A stretch of DNA of 64,000 bases from Apus apus (Eukaryota; Chordata; Aves; Apodiformes; Apodidae), in assembly GCF_020740795.1 (NCBI RefSeq), contig NC_067290.1, positions 15,420,001 through 15,484,000 of the forward strand. The letters run 5' to 3'. Positions 1-12,400 of this stretch are shown in pieces. The position numbers and the translations under genes are program-made. Every line of letters begins with the position of its first letter. Positions within the stretch are counted from its first letter, which is position 1. Under the pieces are notes generated by a model. It worked only from the letters and a program-made list of their open reading frames with translations, was not told the origin of the DNA and ran no database searches.

Positions 1-1560
1 TTTGGGATATATAACCGTTTGAGAAATATTAATGGTGGATTTGTTTTATCTCATACGATGGATGGAAACTGCTACTTTCAAAGGCAGCCTTATTCTCTTC
101 TTGATTTTTTGAGTCTATATCTGGGTAATTCCATTTTTTTTTTTTTCAATAAAGTCTTCAGGGCATTTCAGAAGAAACTTGTAGGGCACTTTTAGCGTTG
201 AGATTCGTGGCACCTATGCTCTTCTGTGACTCCTCTCTGAGAGTGTTGAGGTTAATAGCATGAAATGGTGCCAGGAGGCACTAGGGGAGCACACACCCCT
301 TATCTCTGTGTTCCTCCTCTTTCCTGGCCCATAAGGCAAGGAACTGGGCAATGCTTTGTTACATTGTTAGGAGCTGTGTAAGAACAACCAAAAATGGCCA
401 GTGGCTTCTGAATGGAGGATGAAGTGTTCCTTCAAATCTGGAATTTTTATGTGTGGGAGGGCACTGAGTAACTGCAGAACTAATTCTCTTGCTGTAGATC
501 CTGCCCCATGTGTTTTTATTCCTACTGAAGGAGGGCAGAGGCTCTCCCAGCACCTTGGTTAGGCAAGGGGCCTCATGGAGCCTCGCTGGTGAGATGCAGC
601 TCTCAGGGCACAGGTGCATGGTGCCAGTGTTGGGCTTCACGGGGTTGTCACTCTGCACCTCTCTTCCTTTCCTCCATCTAGTGTGACAGAGCCTGCAGTT
701 TGTGGCAGCATTAGTAGGGTTATGTTTTGGTTATGAAAGGAAAATCTGTGATTTCATGAGAAGTTGGCTCAATCATGGCAACATTAACAGAGGTCTCCAA
801 ATCTGAAGTTTTGGTGCAGATGTTGCACAGACCAAATTATTTGCCCTGAGCACCACTGCATGTGGGAGGAGATGAGGGATAGGGTTAAGGAGCCTGAAAA
901 TGTACACCTTTCCTTCACTGAACATATGGTAATGATAACTATATACAAGTGAAAAGATGAATCATTGATATACAAGGAGCTAGTTTAGTAGTAGTGTTAC
1001 TGCTTGAGTCACAAAACTTGTTGAAAGAGGAGAAAATGGTCTGTTTTCCTTGCTTCATAATTGGAGCACTTAATCAGATCTTTCCTTATTGTTGGTGTAT
1101 TAATCATCATTAACAATGAGGCATAGGACCAAATTGTATTTAGTTACTGCCATGCAACCCATTGAAACTTGTTTTCAGATAGTTAAGAGAATGGGATGGT
1201 TAAAGAACAGATGGAGAAGTTGATCCATAAACTTTTAGTTCAAGCACTGCTGATGTGTCAGTCCAAGGAGCTGTTGCCTTCACATCAAACTAGTTATCTG
1301 CAGTGCCACGGGGAAGGGGGAGTGGAATTACAGTTTTTAATGTTGAAAGAACGTATGTTCATTTATTTTTTTTTAATTCTGTAAGTGCCTTTGTTTCAGA
1401 AGTGTTTTGTGAAATTAAATACAGTAGTATATTCTGTTGTGCTGAATTTACTAGGTAACCATTGTTGATTTTATTACATACTGTAACCTAGCTTTGTATG
1501 TTGTTTGTAGTTTAAACATAAGTATACAGAAGAAGTGGCATAATCTCTATGCACCTTTGT

Positions 1561-1566
1561 AATAAA
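1561..1566 (+). terminator. Candidate polyadenylation signal (AATAAA)
   Basis: A canonical hexamer follows several hundred bases of T/A-rich, UTR-like sequence and precedes GTGTTTT, a possible GU-rich downstream element. Whether a transcript reaches it cannot be told from this window. Confidence 0.3.
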
Positions 1567-4500
1567 TGCAGTGTTTTAAGTATATTCTATTGATTTTGTT
1601 TTCTTAGCCTCAATTTGAGTGTTATTTAGGAGTGTATCTGCAAAACTACCTTTTCCTTCATTGTGTTTGACAGCTGGTGTTTCCAAATGTTCTTTAAGTC
1701 CCCTTGTATCTTGAATATCACTTTTGGTATTGTCAACTGAAACCTAATCAAAATTACATATCACAACATAGACCAGGAACAATACTAGCTCCTGAATGAT
1801 ATTCTGACAGTTTGCTTCAAAGCCAATCTAAAACAGTTTCTTCCAAGGCCTTTTCTGGCCTAAGGAATAAATTCAGTGCATGAAGTTTGAATGCATTAGC
1901 TCACAAAGGTCAAGACATTTGAAGATAAGATGATAGACTCTGAAGAAGTCTATAATTTGATGAAAGTTTAGTATCTTCTCAACATGTATTTTGATTTGTG
2001 TGTTCAATATCCTGCCTCATCTATCAACTTGACAAATTCAACATCTGGTAAGTGATGCTTTCTATTCTCTGAAAACATTTTTGATGTTTTTGTGTACTTC
2101 AAATAGTCTTGAAAGAACGATTTTATAAGGTTCTATTCATGCCCCTGACTCAGCCCTTTACCTGAAAATATTTTTAGCAGGTCAAGAATGTTATTCTTAA
2201 GACACCAACTAGCACTGAATTGGTTGAGGGTGTTCACTATAGAATCACTATTACCTTGAATATCCAGCCAAGTTTCCGGTGTAGGATTTAAAAGAAAGGG
2301 AGGGGACTCCCCCCCACTTCTTCTGAAAGAGTTGTTTACCATGGAATAATGTAGTTTTGTAATGTTACTTCTTGAATTTGTTTGAGTTCCAGCTCCAGCT
2401 GATAATGTATTGCAGCTGAAGTGTAGATCATTTCACTTCCAATTTTATTTCTCTTTTTCTCAACAGAGTTTCTATTATTTAAGGTTCCAAAGATATCTTC
2501 ACACTGAAAAATTGCATAAAAATGTTGTATAGGAGAGCAGACTGCTGAACTAAAAAGCTGAGAGCCCAGGGTCAGGTGAGGAATACTGCTAATTATGTTT
2601 TTGTCACATTTAATCAGCAGTTGTTTATGGTAATGTGAATTTTTCCAGAAAAAAAAAATTGGCATGCATCTTAAAACCCACAGCAGCGTTGCATGGAGGA
2701 ACTGGACACAAAGGAGGAAAAAACTTTAGCAATTATTTCCAACCAAGCATTTGAAATTACTTTTGAATTGGTTACTGAAGACTTTTCATTCTAGTATTTC
2801 TTGCTCCTGCAGTTGGTTTTCATGGTTCACTCTGGTGCTTGGCCCTGCAACCAGGTAGGATCTGCTTTACAGCCTGTGGGACAGGTGTTGCAGTGAAGTG
2901 TGCTTTAAAGTTCAGTAGCAAAACAAATTGTTCAGATACACCCTGTGCCACTTCACTAAAAAATTTAGATTATTGAAGCACCATTTACTTCATCTCTGTA
3001 CACAGCACCTGCTGTGCATTTGAATCCATGCAGGGCCTCAGGTCCTCAAAGCACCACAGGAAGATGCTTAGCAATGCAGTGGTACCTCCTGCACTGCAAC
3101 TGTTCAGGGGGTAGTGTCATTAGATCTCAAAGTACAAGTAGTAGGGCTGTCATCCTCTCTACATCAAGTTGTCAGAGTAACGGGTAAGGTAGCAGAGGGA
3201 TCTGCTTTCTTCATCTGGCTCCTGACTAGCTTTAGTCTTGTCTGCTCAGTACACTTCACTGAGGAGGAAAAAGCCAACTGTTCTTAGCTTTCAGCAAAGG
3301 GGAAACTCCAGTTGGCATCCCCATGGGCAGGAAAACTGAGGAATGTGATAATCACTGAGTGGTTTTTGTTGTTGTTGCTCAATACTCTCTTACTCAGTCT
3401 TTTGGCTGTGCTTGGTGCCAGAGTAAATTCCTTTCTCAGTTAATGCAGAGGCACAGCTTATCTAGGGCATGTTGGGAAAATACAAACTGGCCTTGAAAAA
3501 AGAGCTGCTATGCTGTGAATTCTTCAGGGAGTGTCTGATAAGAACAGTATGGTATTTTTCGGTGATGAAGATAGTAAACCAGTAGCCCCAAAATCTGTAA
3601 AAATGCTTGAGGGTTGATCAGCTGTTGCATACATGTTGGATCTCTTTCATCACAAGAAAAAAATCACAGGGGAATGTAAAAAGGAAATAAATAGTGAATA
3701 CAGTCTTGCAATAATCCTCGCAAAAGACTGGTTGCTGTAAATGACTTAGCAAATAATAGCAGTTCTGTAGGTCTTCCTGTGTCTGCCTTTTCCCTTCAGG
3801 AGTGCAGCTGCATTTTTTGTTAGGAGTGTGAATTGTTCAGGTACAGAAAATGCCTTTACAAGCTATGGTTTAATGTCCTAACACCACACTGTTAACTGTT
3901 CTACAGTGAAGGTGTAGGGTTGGGGGGATGCTTGCTTGGATATAGCCTGGGCTACACCACTTTGAAGTCCAAAGTAGGAAAACAATCAGTGTGGAGATAG
4001 ACATGTCAGGGAGTTGTCTGTTAGAGTAGGTGGATGGGAAGGGATGCAATTCCAGAGGGAAGTCAGGGGTATTTTCCTGGATTTTTTTTTTTTTTCCCAC
4101 AGATAACACTGTTTATATAAAGTTTAGCACTAATACACTTCTCCATTTTACCAACTTGTCATACACACACCCTTTAGATGAGGCCAGGAATTTTTTAAAC
4201 CACTTTTTGTAAATTTGGATTGCTGCAGCAACTTGGGATTCCTTTACTGGTTTTTGTCCAAACTCCACTTAACTGTTCATTTGGTTTCAGTTTGGGGTTT
4301 AAATGCGTCTTATCTCTATAAACTCAAATTATGTTTAGAGAAATGAAGTGGTAAGAACAGCATAGAGCAGCTGAAAAGCAATGATAGATCATTGAATTTT
4401 GGGATAGTGACTATCACATCTTTGTTAGGACAGCTCAGTTTGCCAGTCACAGCAGGCTAATTGCCAGGGATTGCTGTACCACCCCACAGCTCATGGGGCT

Positions 4501-5355
4501 ATTTATAAATAATTTTCTTAATATTTATTTTGGCTTTGAGTAAGGAAGGGACTTTTAACTGGTACTCTCAAGATCTGCTCTCTAATCTTAAAGGCCAGGA
4601 AGTGCTGCATTAAGTGTGGGGGGTTTTTTGTGTTTTTTGTGTTTGTTTTTTTTTTTTTGTAAGTGGACAAGTCACATGATTTTGTCCTGCTGAAACTTTT
4701 GTAGTGTGTCTTGTCCAGTGCCCTAGTGGCAGTTCTAGGGTGGTTACCATGCAAGCACACGTGGACTCAGAAGGCTTTGCTGGTAGGTGCCTGTGCATCC
4801 TTCTTGGCTGCATGTAAGCAGGAAACTGGCAGCTCTCCAGGTGCTACAAGGGACTTGAAATCTGTTACTGAGAGGAGGGGTTGGCAGCTTGTGTTTCACA
4901 GTAATGAACAGGCCATGCCTGGTGGAGCTCTGCCAGCTGTTGTTCAAAGGGGAGGCTTATCCCTAGGCTGTGCTGGGGGAGGAAGGAGTGAAGCTTTGTA
5001 CCTAGAAGCTTTGTCCCTAGGGAGATGCTGGATTATTACACTTGGTTATTCCTGCATGGCAGTTTCTGGAAAAGTTCTCTCTTCAAAATGAAAGCCAAGT
5101 CAAGAGCTAGTTCAGCACACTGGAGTCAAGCCCTTTGCCCAGGCACACCAGGGCAGGACATGGCTTCTTTGGGTTATGAACAGAGAACTGGTTGATTCCC
5201 AGTTTTCCAAGGGCATCCTTCCCACTGTAGTACTGTCTCCTCCTCCTGGTCCCTGGAGTCTGGCGTGTTCTCAATCAAGTATCTGTCAAAAAAATGAAAA
5301 AAAGCTTTCCAAATTATGTAAAAACCCATTTAGGCCCATGTGGGTTTTTTTGTGT

Positions 5356-5413
5356 TGATGGTTGGGCTTTGTGATCTGAGAGGTCCCTTCCAACCATGGT
5401 GATTCTGTGATTT
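5356..5413 (+). mobile_element. CR1 LINE 3' end fragment
   Basis: The stretch reads GATGGTTGGGCTTTGTGATC, then GAGAGGTCCCTTCCAACC and a tail GATTCTGTGATTTTT. This is the conserved 3' end of avian/sauropsid CR1 elements, which finish in short ATTCT-type repeats. Only about 60 bases are recognisable, so this is a strongly 5'-truncated, decayed copy, as most CR1 copies are. It lies about 940 bases beyond the ATRIP stop codon. It is the best single clue that the DNA is avian or reptilian. Confidence 0.8.
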
Positions 5414-6288
5414 TTAGTAGCACTCACACTTTCCTTTTTAGGGTCTAAGGTTCAGCTGATAGTAGCAGCTGAGTAGAACAGCAGAAAATCATACAAATGT
5501 GAAAGAGGAGAGTAAGAGTTCCTCCAGTATCAGTGCTGTGTCCTAGGAATGAGATGCTTGTTCATCTTCACTGCAGTACCTATCCAGATATGACAACCCA
5601 AAGAACATTCTGCACACATTTAAATACCCTTTAAATAGCTCACCTGGTTAAGACAGAATGCTCTCCTCAACATTATTATCTTATTCTTCTTAAAAACAAA
5701 AGTCACAAGTTGGGCTTGGTTTTTTTTTTTGTGGCATCTCCATAGCTACACTTTCAGCAGATTAATGAAATTGAGAAAAATAAGTGAACTCAGGTTATCA
5801 TTACAGGGCTTTGAATTTCTTGCTCAGAACTGAACTGCCAACTAAGTTACTTCTAGAAAGGTTTTTAAAATCATAGTTAACTGTTTAATACCAACATGAA
5901 TATTTTGGAAGTCAAACAACAAAGTGTAACAACTGCAAAAGGAACAAATATGTTCAAAAGACTTTCATGTGAACTCAGTGATCCCAAACATCTCAGCACA
6001 TTCAGCATCATCAGTTCAGCTGTAGTCTCAGTGAAACAGAGAACACAATGGTGAATTTCTATTCACAGTAAGTTCATATAAGGATGAAATTAATAAACAG
6101 AACCAGTCATCAGCCAGAGTGGTTTTGCACAGCAAAACAGTACATTGCAGTATCATTCTTACATCAACATTTCCTTGCTTTTGGCTCTATTTAGATGGTG
6201 CTTAAATAAAATAATTGCAACAAAGACATGTGTCCTAGTTGTGCTGCATTTGAGTACAACTTCTAGATTATCAGTTAATTAAATAGAT

Positions 6289-6294
6289 TTTAAT
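6289..6294 (-). terminator. Possible ATRIP polyadenylation signal (ATTAAA)
   Basis: Read on the minus strand, ATTAAA lies 58 bases beyond the ATRIP stop codon. It is the nearest hexamer-like signal, but a more distal site at lower coordinates is equally possible. Confidence 0.3.
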
Positions 6295-6351
6295 TTCAGA
6301 TTTACACTGGCAATGATTATTCTGATACAGATGAGGAAGGACAGGTGTTAG

Positions 6352-6419
6352 CTAGCTGGAGTCCATTCCTTGGTCTTCTGCTTCTGGCTCAGGAGGATAC
6401 AATTCATCCAAAATCAGCT
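6352..6419 (-). CDS. ATRIP: ATRIP exon 13 (residues 786-807 and stop)
   Basis: Encodes ELILDELYPPEPEAEDQGMD, then two Ser and TAG. It corresponds to human EEAALDDLCAAETDVEDPEM, the acidic tail with a DDL core described as the ATR-binding segment; here the core is DEL. Acceptor TGTTGCAG after a T-rich tract. Confidence 0.92.
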
Positions 6420-9400
6420 CTGCAACAACAACAAAAAAATCATGTTTCAGAGAGTAATTTTTTTACTTGATATAGTGTAATTATCACTGGTGTCTGTTTG
6501 CATTTTAAAACATACTGACCATAGAAGATTACAGCAAATATCCTTTAACACAGTTCAGTGCAAACAGGTCTTTAGATGTGCATTTTGTCACACAAACTTC
6601 TCCTTTTTTCATTAATGCCTTTTTAGCCATTAAAGGAGAGAACTATCTTGGACAGTCAATTAAGTTTAGCTATTAGTGGAAAACCAGAAGATGCTTAGCT
6701 GTTTTACAGCTGGGCCTGACTATCAAGTTTGAAACTTCATTTTTGCTAACTAATTTCAAAAAGCCACTAGGACAAAAGCATAGTATTTGGTGTTTTAAAG
6801 GAACAACTGCTAAGTACAGGTTTGCAGGAACACACGTGCAGCTTTGCAGCATGCATGTAAATAATGCCATGAGTGAATGAAGAAATGACATCAAGGAGGA
6901 AGGAGAGGCAGTTTCACAAGACCTAGAAAACTGGCACCAGGAGTGTGCAAAGCAAGGGGGGAGCCCTGATGGACAGAGGCTAGAGAAGCTTTTGGTGTAA
7001 TGGAGGAAGGCTGGGGGTAGAGAGGGAAGAGGAAGAAGAGAGAGAGAGAGATGTTAAGGATTGCAGGGAAAGGAAAAACCCCAAGCAACTGAAGAGAGAA
7101 GGTTTAATGATAATTGGAGACTTAATTATTATTTATTTTTTTTAGTAAGGCAACATATAGTGCAGGTTGTTCTACTCAATAGCTGGAATATGGGATTTTG
7201 TTTGATCAGATAGTAGGGGCATGTTTCTGTGGTGACAAGAACAAGATAAAACTACTAAATAAGAATAGCAGAGTAGTGATTCAGTGTAATGAAGTCTGAG
7301 GAGCAAAAAACAATGGACTGCATTCAGAGGTCTGAGCAAACCCTCTGTGGTGTTTGGTACCTGGTACTTGTTAAATGACGAAAGGGTCAGAAGTGGAATT
7401 TATATTGCTACAGCATTGAAAAAAGCCAACATTCTAATTTGGCAGGTTTTACCTTCACATGCACTCAATTTTTGAGTCTTCTTGAGGATGGCTCTTATGC
7501 CTGGCATGGCTTGGTCATACTGATGGAGAACTTCCAAAGAGTGTTCATGAAACAGTTTATCTTTCTGAGACAGGCTGTGCAAGAGTAAAACAGCATCCTG
7601 TAAAAACTGAGTAATTTGTTCCTTATATGCACACAAGCTGTTCTCAGATCTTCTAATCTTCATCCACTGTCTATGTAACATTATAATTAGTGCCTTAACC
7701 ACCTGCAAGAGGGAAAAAAGTGCTTCAGTATAGAAAGTAAAATTACAGTAGTGGAAAAGTTATTACTGATTCATCTCAAATTTCAGAGTATTTTCTATCA
7801 GACAGAAACCAGCTTCCTTTAAAGTACAGTACACTTCTGTTTCCTCATAGCTAAAAAAAAAAAAGGCAAAAAGCTGTTCCACCATCATTAGGGGTACCTG
7901 TAAGTTCTCAGTAGATGAGACTCAGCCAGGCAGTGACGTACCTCGAGGTGACACTGGCAGTCTGTGCCAGGTAACAAACCCCCTGGGCTGGGACCCCGCA
8001 CACACCTTGTCAGGAGCCTCACTGTCTATTACAAAAACACAGGTTGCATTAGAATGACTGCTGGGGGTTCTGCAGTACTATCAGTTAAGCTGCAAATAGA
8101 GATGATAGAAATATTTCATTGCTAGTTTCAAACCCTGATTTTTCTTACCAGTTGATCTTTTATTTTTACCCCCAAGAACTGTTTAGGTTTTTTTCCTGTA
8201 AAGCTTTGCAGACACAGAATTCACCTTGCACAGAAACCTTTTCAACTTTCTGATGAGAAAAGCTAATGAGGTGCAGTGGCCCTTAATTCACTGCATACAA
8301 ATAATATATTTACACTTAAGTAGGTAGGGAAATAATTGAAATGGTTCAAAAATCTCTCAGATGAGAGCAGAAGTGGAGCAAATGGTAGAACTTCTAACCC
8401 ATTGCCACTGTCAGTACAAGAAATACAAATGAATTAAAAATGTGCATGACTACTACACAGCAAGCCAGCATTTCCACTGAATACAATATAATCCTGAGTC
8501 ACTACAAACTGCCTTTTATATGTAGTAACTCATAAGATACAGTAATTAATACATTCAAAACGAATCACAGATCTTGCTTCCTTTTACTCCTCTATTGATC
8601 TAAAAGCAAAACCAAGTTTAAGTGTTCAACATTTACAGCCATCCTAGGATCTTTCTTGCTTTTTCATTGACCTAACTATGACTATTATGACTCGTGTTCC
8701 TTTAAGAATAGTTACTGTTTCAGATTCAAGCAGCTTCTCTTAGAATTCAATGTAATTCCTTACTGGAAGCCAATACTTTCAGTTTTCTGTTTCAACTGGA
8801 GAAAGGACTTGTTTTCTGACCAATAGTGCATTGCCCTGCTCCTCCCACTCCCCCAAGTGGAAATAGCAGGAAAAAGCCTGTGAACAAACAGCTCCGGTTA
8901 CCTCTTGTTCCAGCTGAAGCCAAAGCCTTTCAGATGCTGATTTATCCGGTCTTGATGTAATATATGTGTACAGTGCAAGGAGAAGGCAGGTGTCTAGAAT
9001 GGAGAGAACTTCGTTCTTTTACCAACCAGTCACTTGTTTCTGACAAAACTTAATTTTATCCCACAGAGGACATTTCAGAAAATGTGTAGTTTTCTCCTAG
9101 GACTCATGATACAGCTTCTTGCTTTACTTCAGACATCTTAAGCAGGGCTGAAGAAACTACTATCCATAAACTTCATACATACATTTGTGGTAATACTGTC
9201 CTACTTAATTCATAAAGAACCGGACAAAGACTATTTCTCATGCAGAGTACTGGGAATCCCTAAACTCAACAGTGTCATCAGCACAGATTAATTAGACTTC
9301 CAACTCCTCAAAATCCCTTTTTTCCTCATCAATCTTTTTATATAATAAACATTAAACTGGAAAGTAGTTTTAAAAATCCACATGGGTGTCAAAAGCAGTG

Positions 9401-12400
9401 TATATAGACAAATACAAGATAAAATACTCCTCAAACAGTAACTGGAAGGCTGCACTAGAACCCACATTTTCAGGTCACCCAGCAGACTTTTTTTGGGATA
9501 TTAACACCTTGGAGCAAGGCCTTTTGCATTACTTTTAGTCATGCTAACTAGCATTCAACTGACAGCAGATCTCTGTTAGGCAGTCTTTTTACCTGAATGA
9601 GAACAAAGTTGAGCAACCAGAGTGTGGTGTTGAGCAAGAATAGACAACAGCCTCACGGTCAGAAGGACAGCAGGCAAAGGGGTCTCTGGACACAGACAGC
9701 AGAGCAGTACTGGGCTGTTCAGTAAGTGCTGAAAACTTCACAAGAAAAACGAGTTAGAAATGCAGACAAGTTGAAAATACACTTTTCCTTGTACACAGCA
9801 GCATCATTCCTGCCTTTTTAGCCACTCAGAACATACCTGATCTCAACTTAGGTGTCACAAATACAAAGTATACTGAAAAACATTTCCATTTTCCAGTTGC
9901 TGACACATTTGGCAATCAGTTTGCAAATCTTGCTAGGACTGTGTGTATTAGACCATTAGCAGATGAAAAGTCTCACTTTAGAGAGTAGCAATTTACCTAC
10001 CAGAGTGAGATCCTGTGGTTTCATTTCTTAGGCATCTCCCAGTAATCACAGAAAACCCCAAATGCATGTTACAGATATTCTGATCAACTGCACTTTCAAG
10101 TGACAGGTACACAATGAGGCAACAGCATCTGCTTCGTATAAACACCACAAGTAAGTCTTGTTATTGATTTGGGTTGATTATCACATTCATTACCAGCAAA
10201 GGCAGTAAAAAGATCCTCAACTGCTTCTCAAAGGTGATCAGAAATGTGATATCCTCCCACACGTGTCAAAACTTCTGCTGTGATCTGCACAAATCAGTTG
10301 ATACAGAGAACGAAACTACTAAACAGAATCTGAAATAATTTTAAAGCTATTACTGACTTACTTTATTAGCAAGTCCATTGTTGAATTTTCAGCTAATTTC
10401 ACCAAAATTTTTAGGCTTTGGTTCATTATACTGTCAGTCTGTGAGCCTCTTGCAGCAGAAAAAGCTAAAACCTGATGCAGCTTTTTAAACAAAGAATGTT
10501 GAGCTTGATTGTTACTGGGAGCATCCAGCGGAGCTACAGGCAGCCCTCCCTGTGTCCTGGAATCTTCTTTACTGCCACACTGATTATTACACAACACGTT
10601 TTTGTCCATCTTGGAAACCTGTTCATCTCCAGCAGCAAAACTTTTTTCCACCTCAGTAGATAGCAATGTGTGGACAACATCCCAGCTGTAAAACACCAAA
10701 TAGTAAAGAACACCCAGTGATAGAACTGTAGTTTCTTCAAGAGACAACCTGAAGTCCTCCTTACTTGACACCGTATTTGTGTTGGTTCTGGAAGAAACAG
10801 CTGAGTGGTTTCCACAAGAAGCATTTACTGACTTGTCTGCCAACTGTACCCCTTGGCAGTAGGCACCAATGTGGTGTTCCACCAAGGGCAAGAGGTACAC
10901 AGCACCTCGGATCTTGCAGCATGTGAGGTGCAAGAACTCTCTCTGGCTTTCTGTTGGCCTTCCTTCAGACAGTCCTTCATCCATAGCAATCAAGTTCAAG
11001 CCTGTTATTGCAAGCTTTTGAACTTCTTGCAGGGATACAAGAGGAGCAGTTTCTTCTTGAGTTGTCCTGCCGCTGGGTAGCTGTGTGGACTTCCTATCCA
11101 AATAAAAGAAAGGAAATACTTGAAATATAGTTGAAATGTGAGTTATCCATATTCTGAATCAAATAATTAAAAAGCCGGAGCAATAAGAGATGTCTGTTCC
11201 TAAAATAAAATGTGAATTGGGGACAAAAAAAAAATCCTACTCCTTGAAACCTGCAGGAAGAGCCATTTCAAAGCATTCCTAGGTCTTGTGAAAATAATAG
11301 AGCTTACAGTTGAGTAACTTCAGAGGCTCATTATAAAACATTGTCTGAAACTACATTTCAAACACTGGATTCCTGGTTACCTGCCTTTGATAACCTGACA
11401 TATATTCTTATCTTTCCCTGATGTTCTCTGGTAGCTTCTGGGAAGCAGGAGTCTCTGCACATTGTCCATCTGCAATATGCAGGTCCTTTAAAGGATTACA
11501 ACAACAAGTTACTTTCTTGACCAGAGATGAGAGAGAGACTTCAGGTGCTAACTCACCAAACTGCAGCTTCAAAGCCAAACACACCATCTCTGAGACAGGA
11601 GCCTTGCCAGGAACCCAGAGAACACAAGAATTATCAGTAACATCAGAGAAAAGCAAAGGTATTTCAGGAGCTGCAGTCTAATTATTTAAAGTGAAAACCA
11701 AGTATAATTTATATCCAGTATTCATATTTCAGATGCTTTACAGGTCCTATATCTTGGAAAATTGCATATAAACTGTACATTACAAATTGAACATAGTTTA
11801 TACTTTGAGGATGTGCAGCCTGTTAATTTCATCCCATTTTCAACATTTCCTTCCCACTTCACTCATGGTCATGTTTATGTGCTTCCCTCATTGCAATGCA
11901 AGTTTTAGGTCCTTAAGTGGTTATCAACAGCAGCTGCTAACAGTCACTTGCACGTTTTACAAAACACGTTTATGTGCCTTCCCCTGATATATAATTAACC
12001 TAGTTTATCTCTTAGTCTTTATTCCACTGTTTAGTATCTATGATCATCAGAGATTAATATTCAAAGATGCAGAATGATGTTCCACATTTTGCATTAATGG
12101 CCTAAGCCAAACAGCACTGGGCACAAGGAATGAGCTATCCAAGCATTTCTTAGTGTGGGCAGTGCCACTATACTGAGAGCAAGTCAGATACAATTTAACA
12201 AAAAACTCACCTGTCCACATAGTTGGGCTGGGATCCAGCTCCAGGCAGAGGCTCAGAGGGACTGCTAAGAAGATGGCAGAGTCCTAGTGATGACCCAGGG
12301 ACAAGTGGCTGCTTCATCAGGGCATTTAGTAGGATAGAACCTGAAAGGAGATGCAGTTTTCTGCATAATCAACTGCAACATCAGCAAGTTAGCTAACAAA

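Larger units (their letters stand above)
1..6288. other. Left flank, no gene recognised
   Basis: I find no recognisable protein gene in this AT-rich stretch. Open frames are short (126 codons at most) and resemble no family I know. AATAAA hexamers on the plus strand at 148-153 and 1561-1566, the second in a T-rich stretch, could mark the 3' UTR end of a plus-strand gene lying to the left and converging on ATRIP; no coding exon supports this. Poly-T runs lie near 130-146 and 4649-4660. In mammals the single-exon TREX1 gene follows ATRIP; no open frame of that size (about 300 codons) is present here. Confidence 0.5.

Noticed and set aside
4711-5091. 126-codon plus-strand open frame in the left flank
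   Set aside because: The translated sequence shows no known domain and no splice or promoter support; the length is compatible with chance.
11408-11690. Open frame of 82 codons on the minus strand in ATRIP intron 7, possible extra ATRIP exon
   Set aside because: Exon 7 joins exon 8 directly in phase and matches the human protein without a gap. The segment has no GT donor before its stop, its upstream AG is in the wrong phase, and the opposite strand is equally open.
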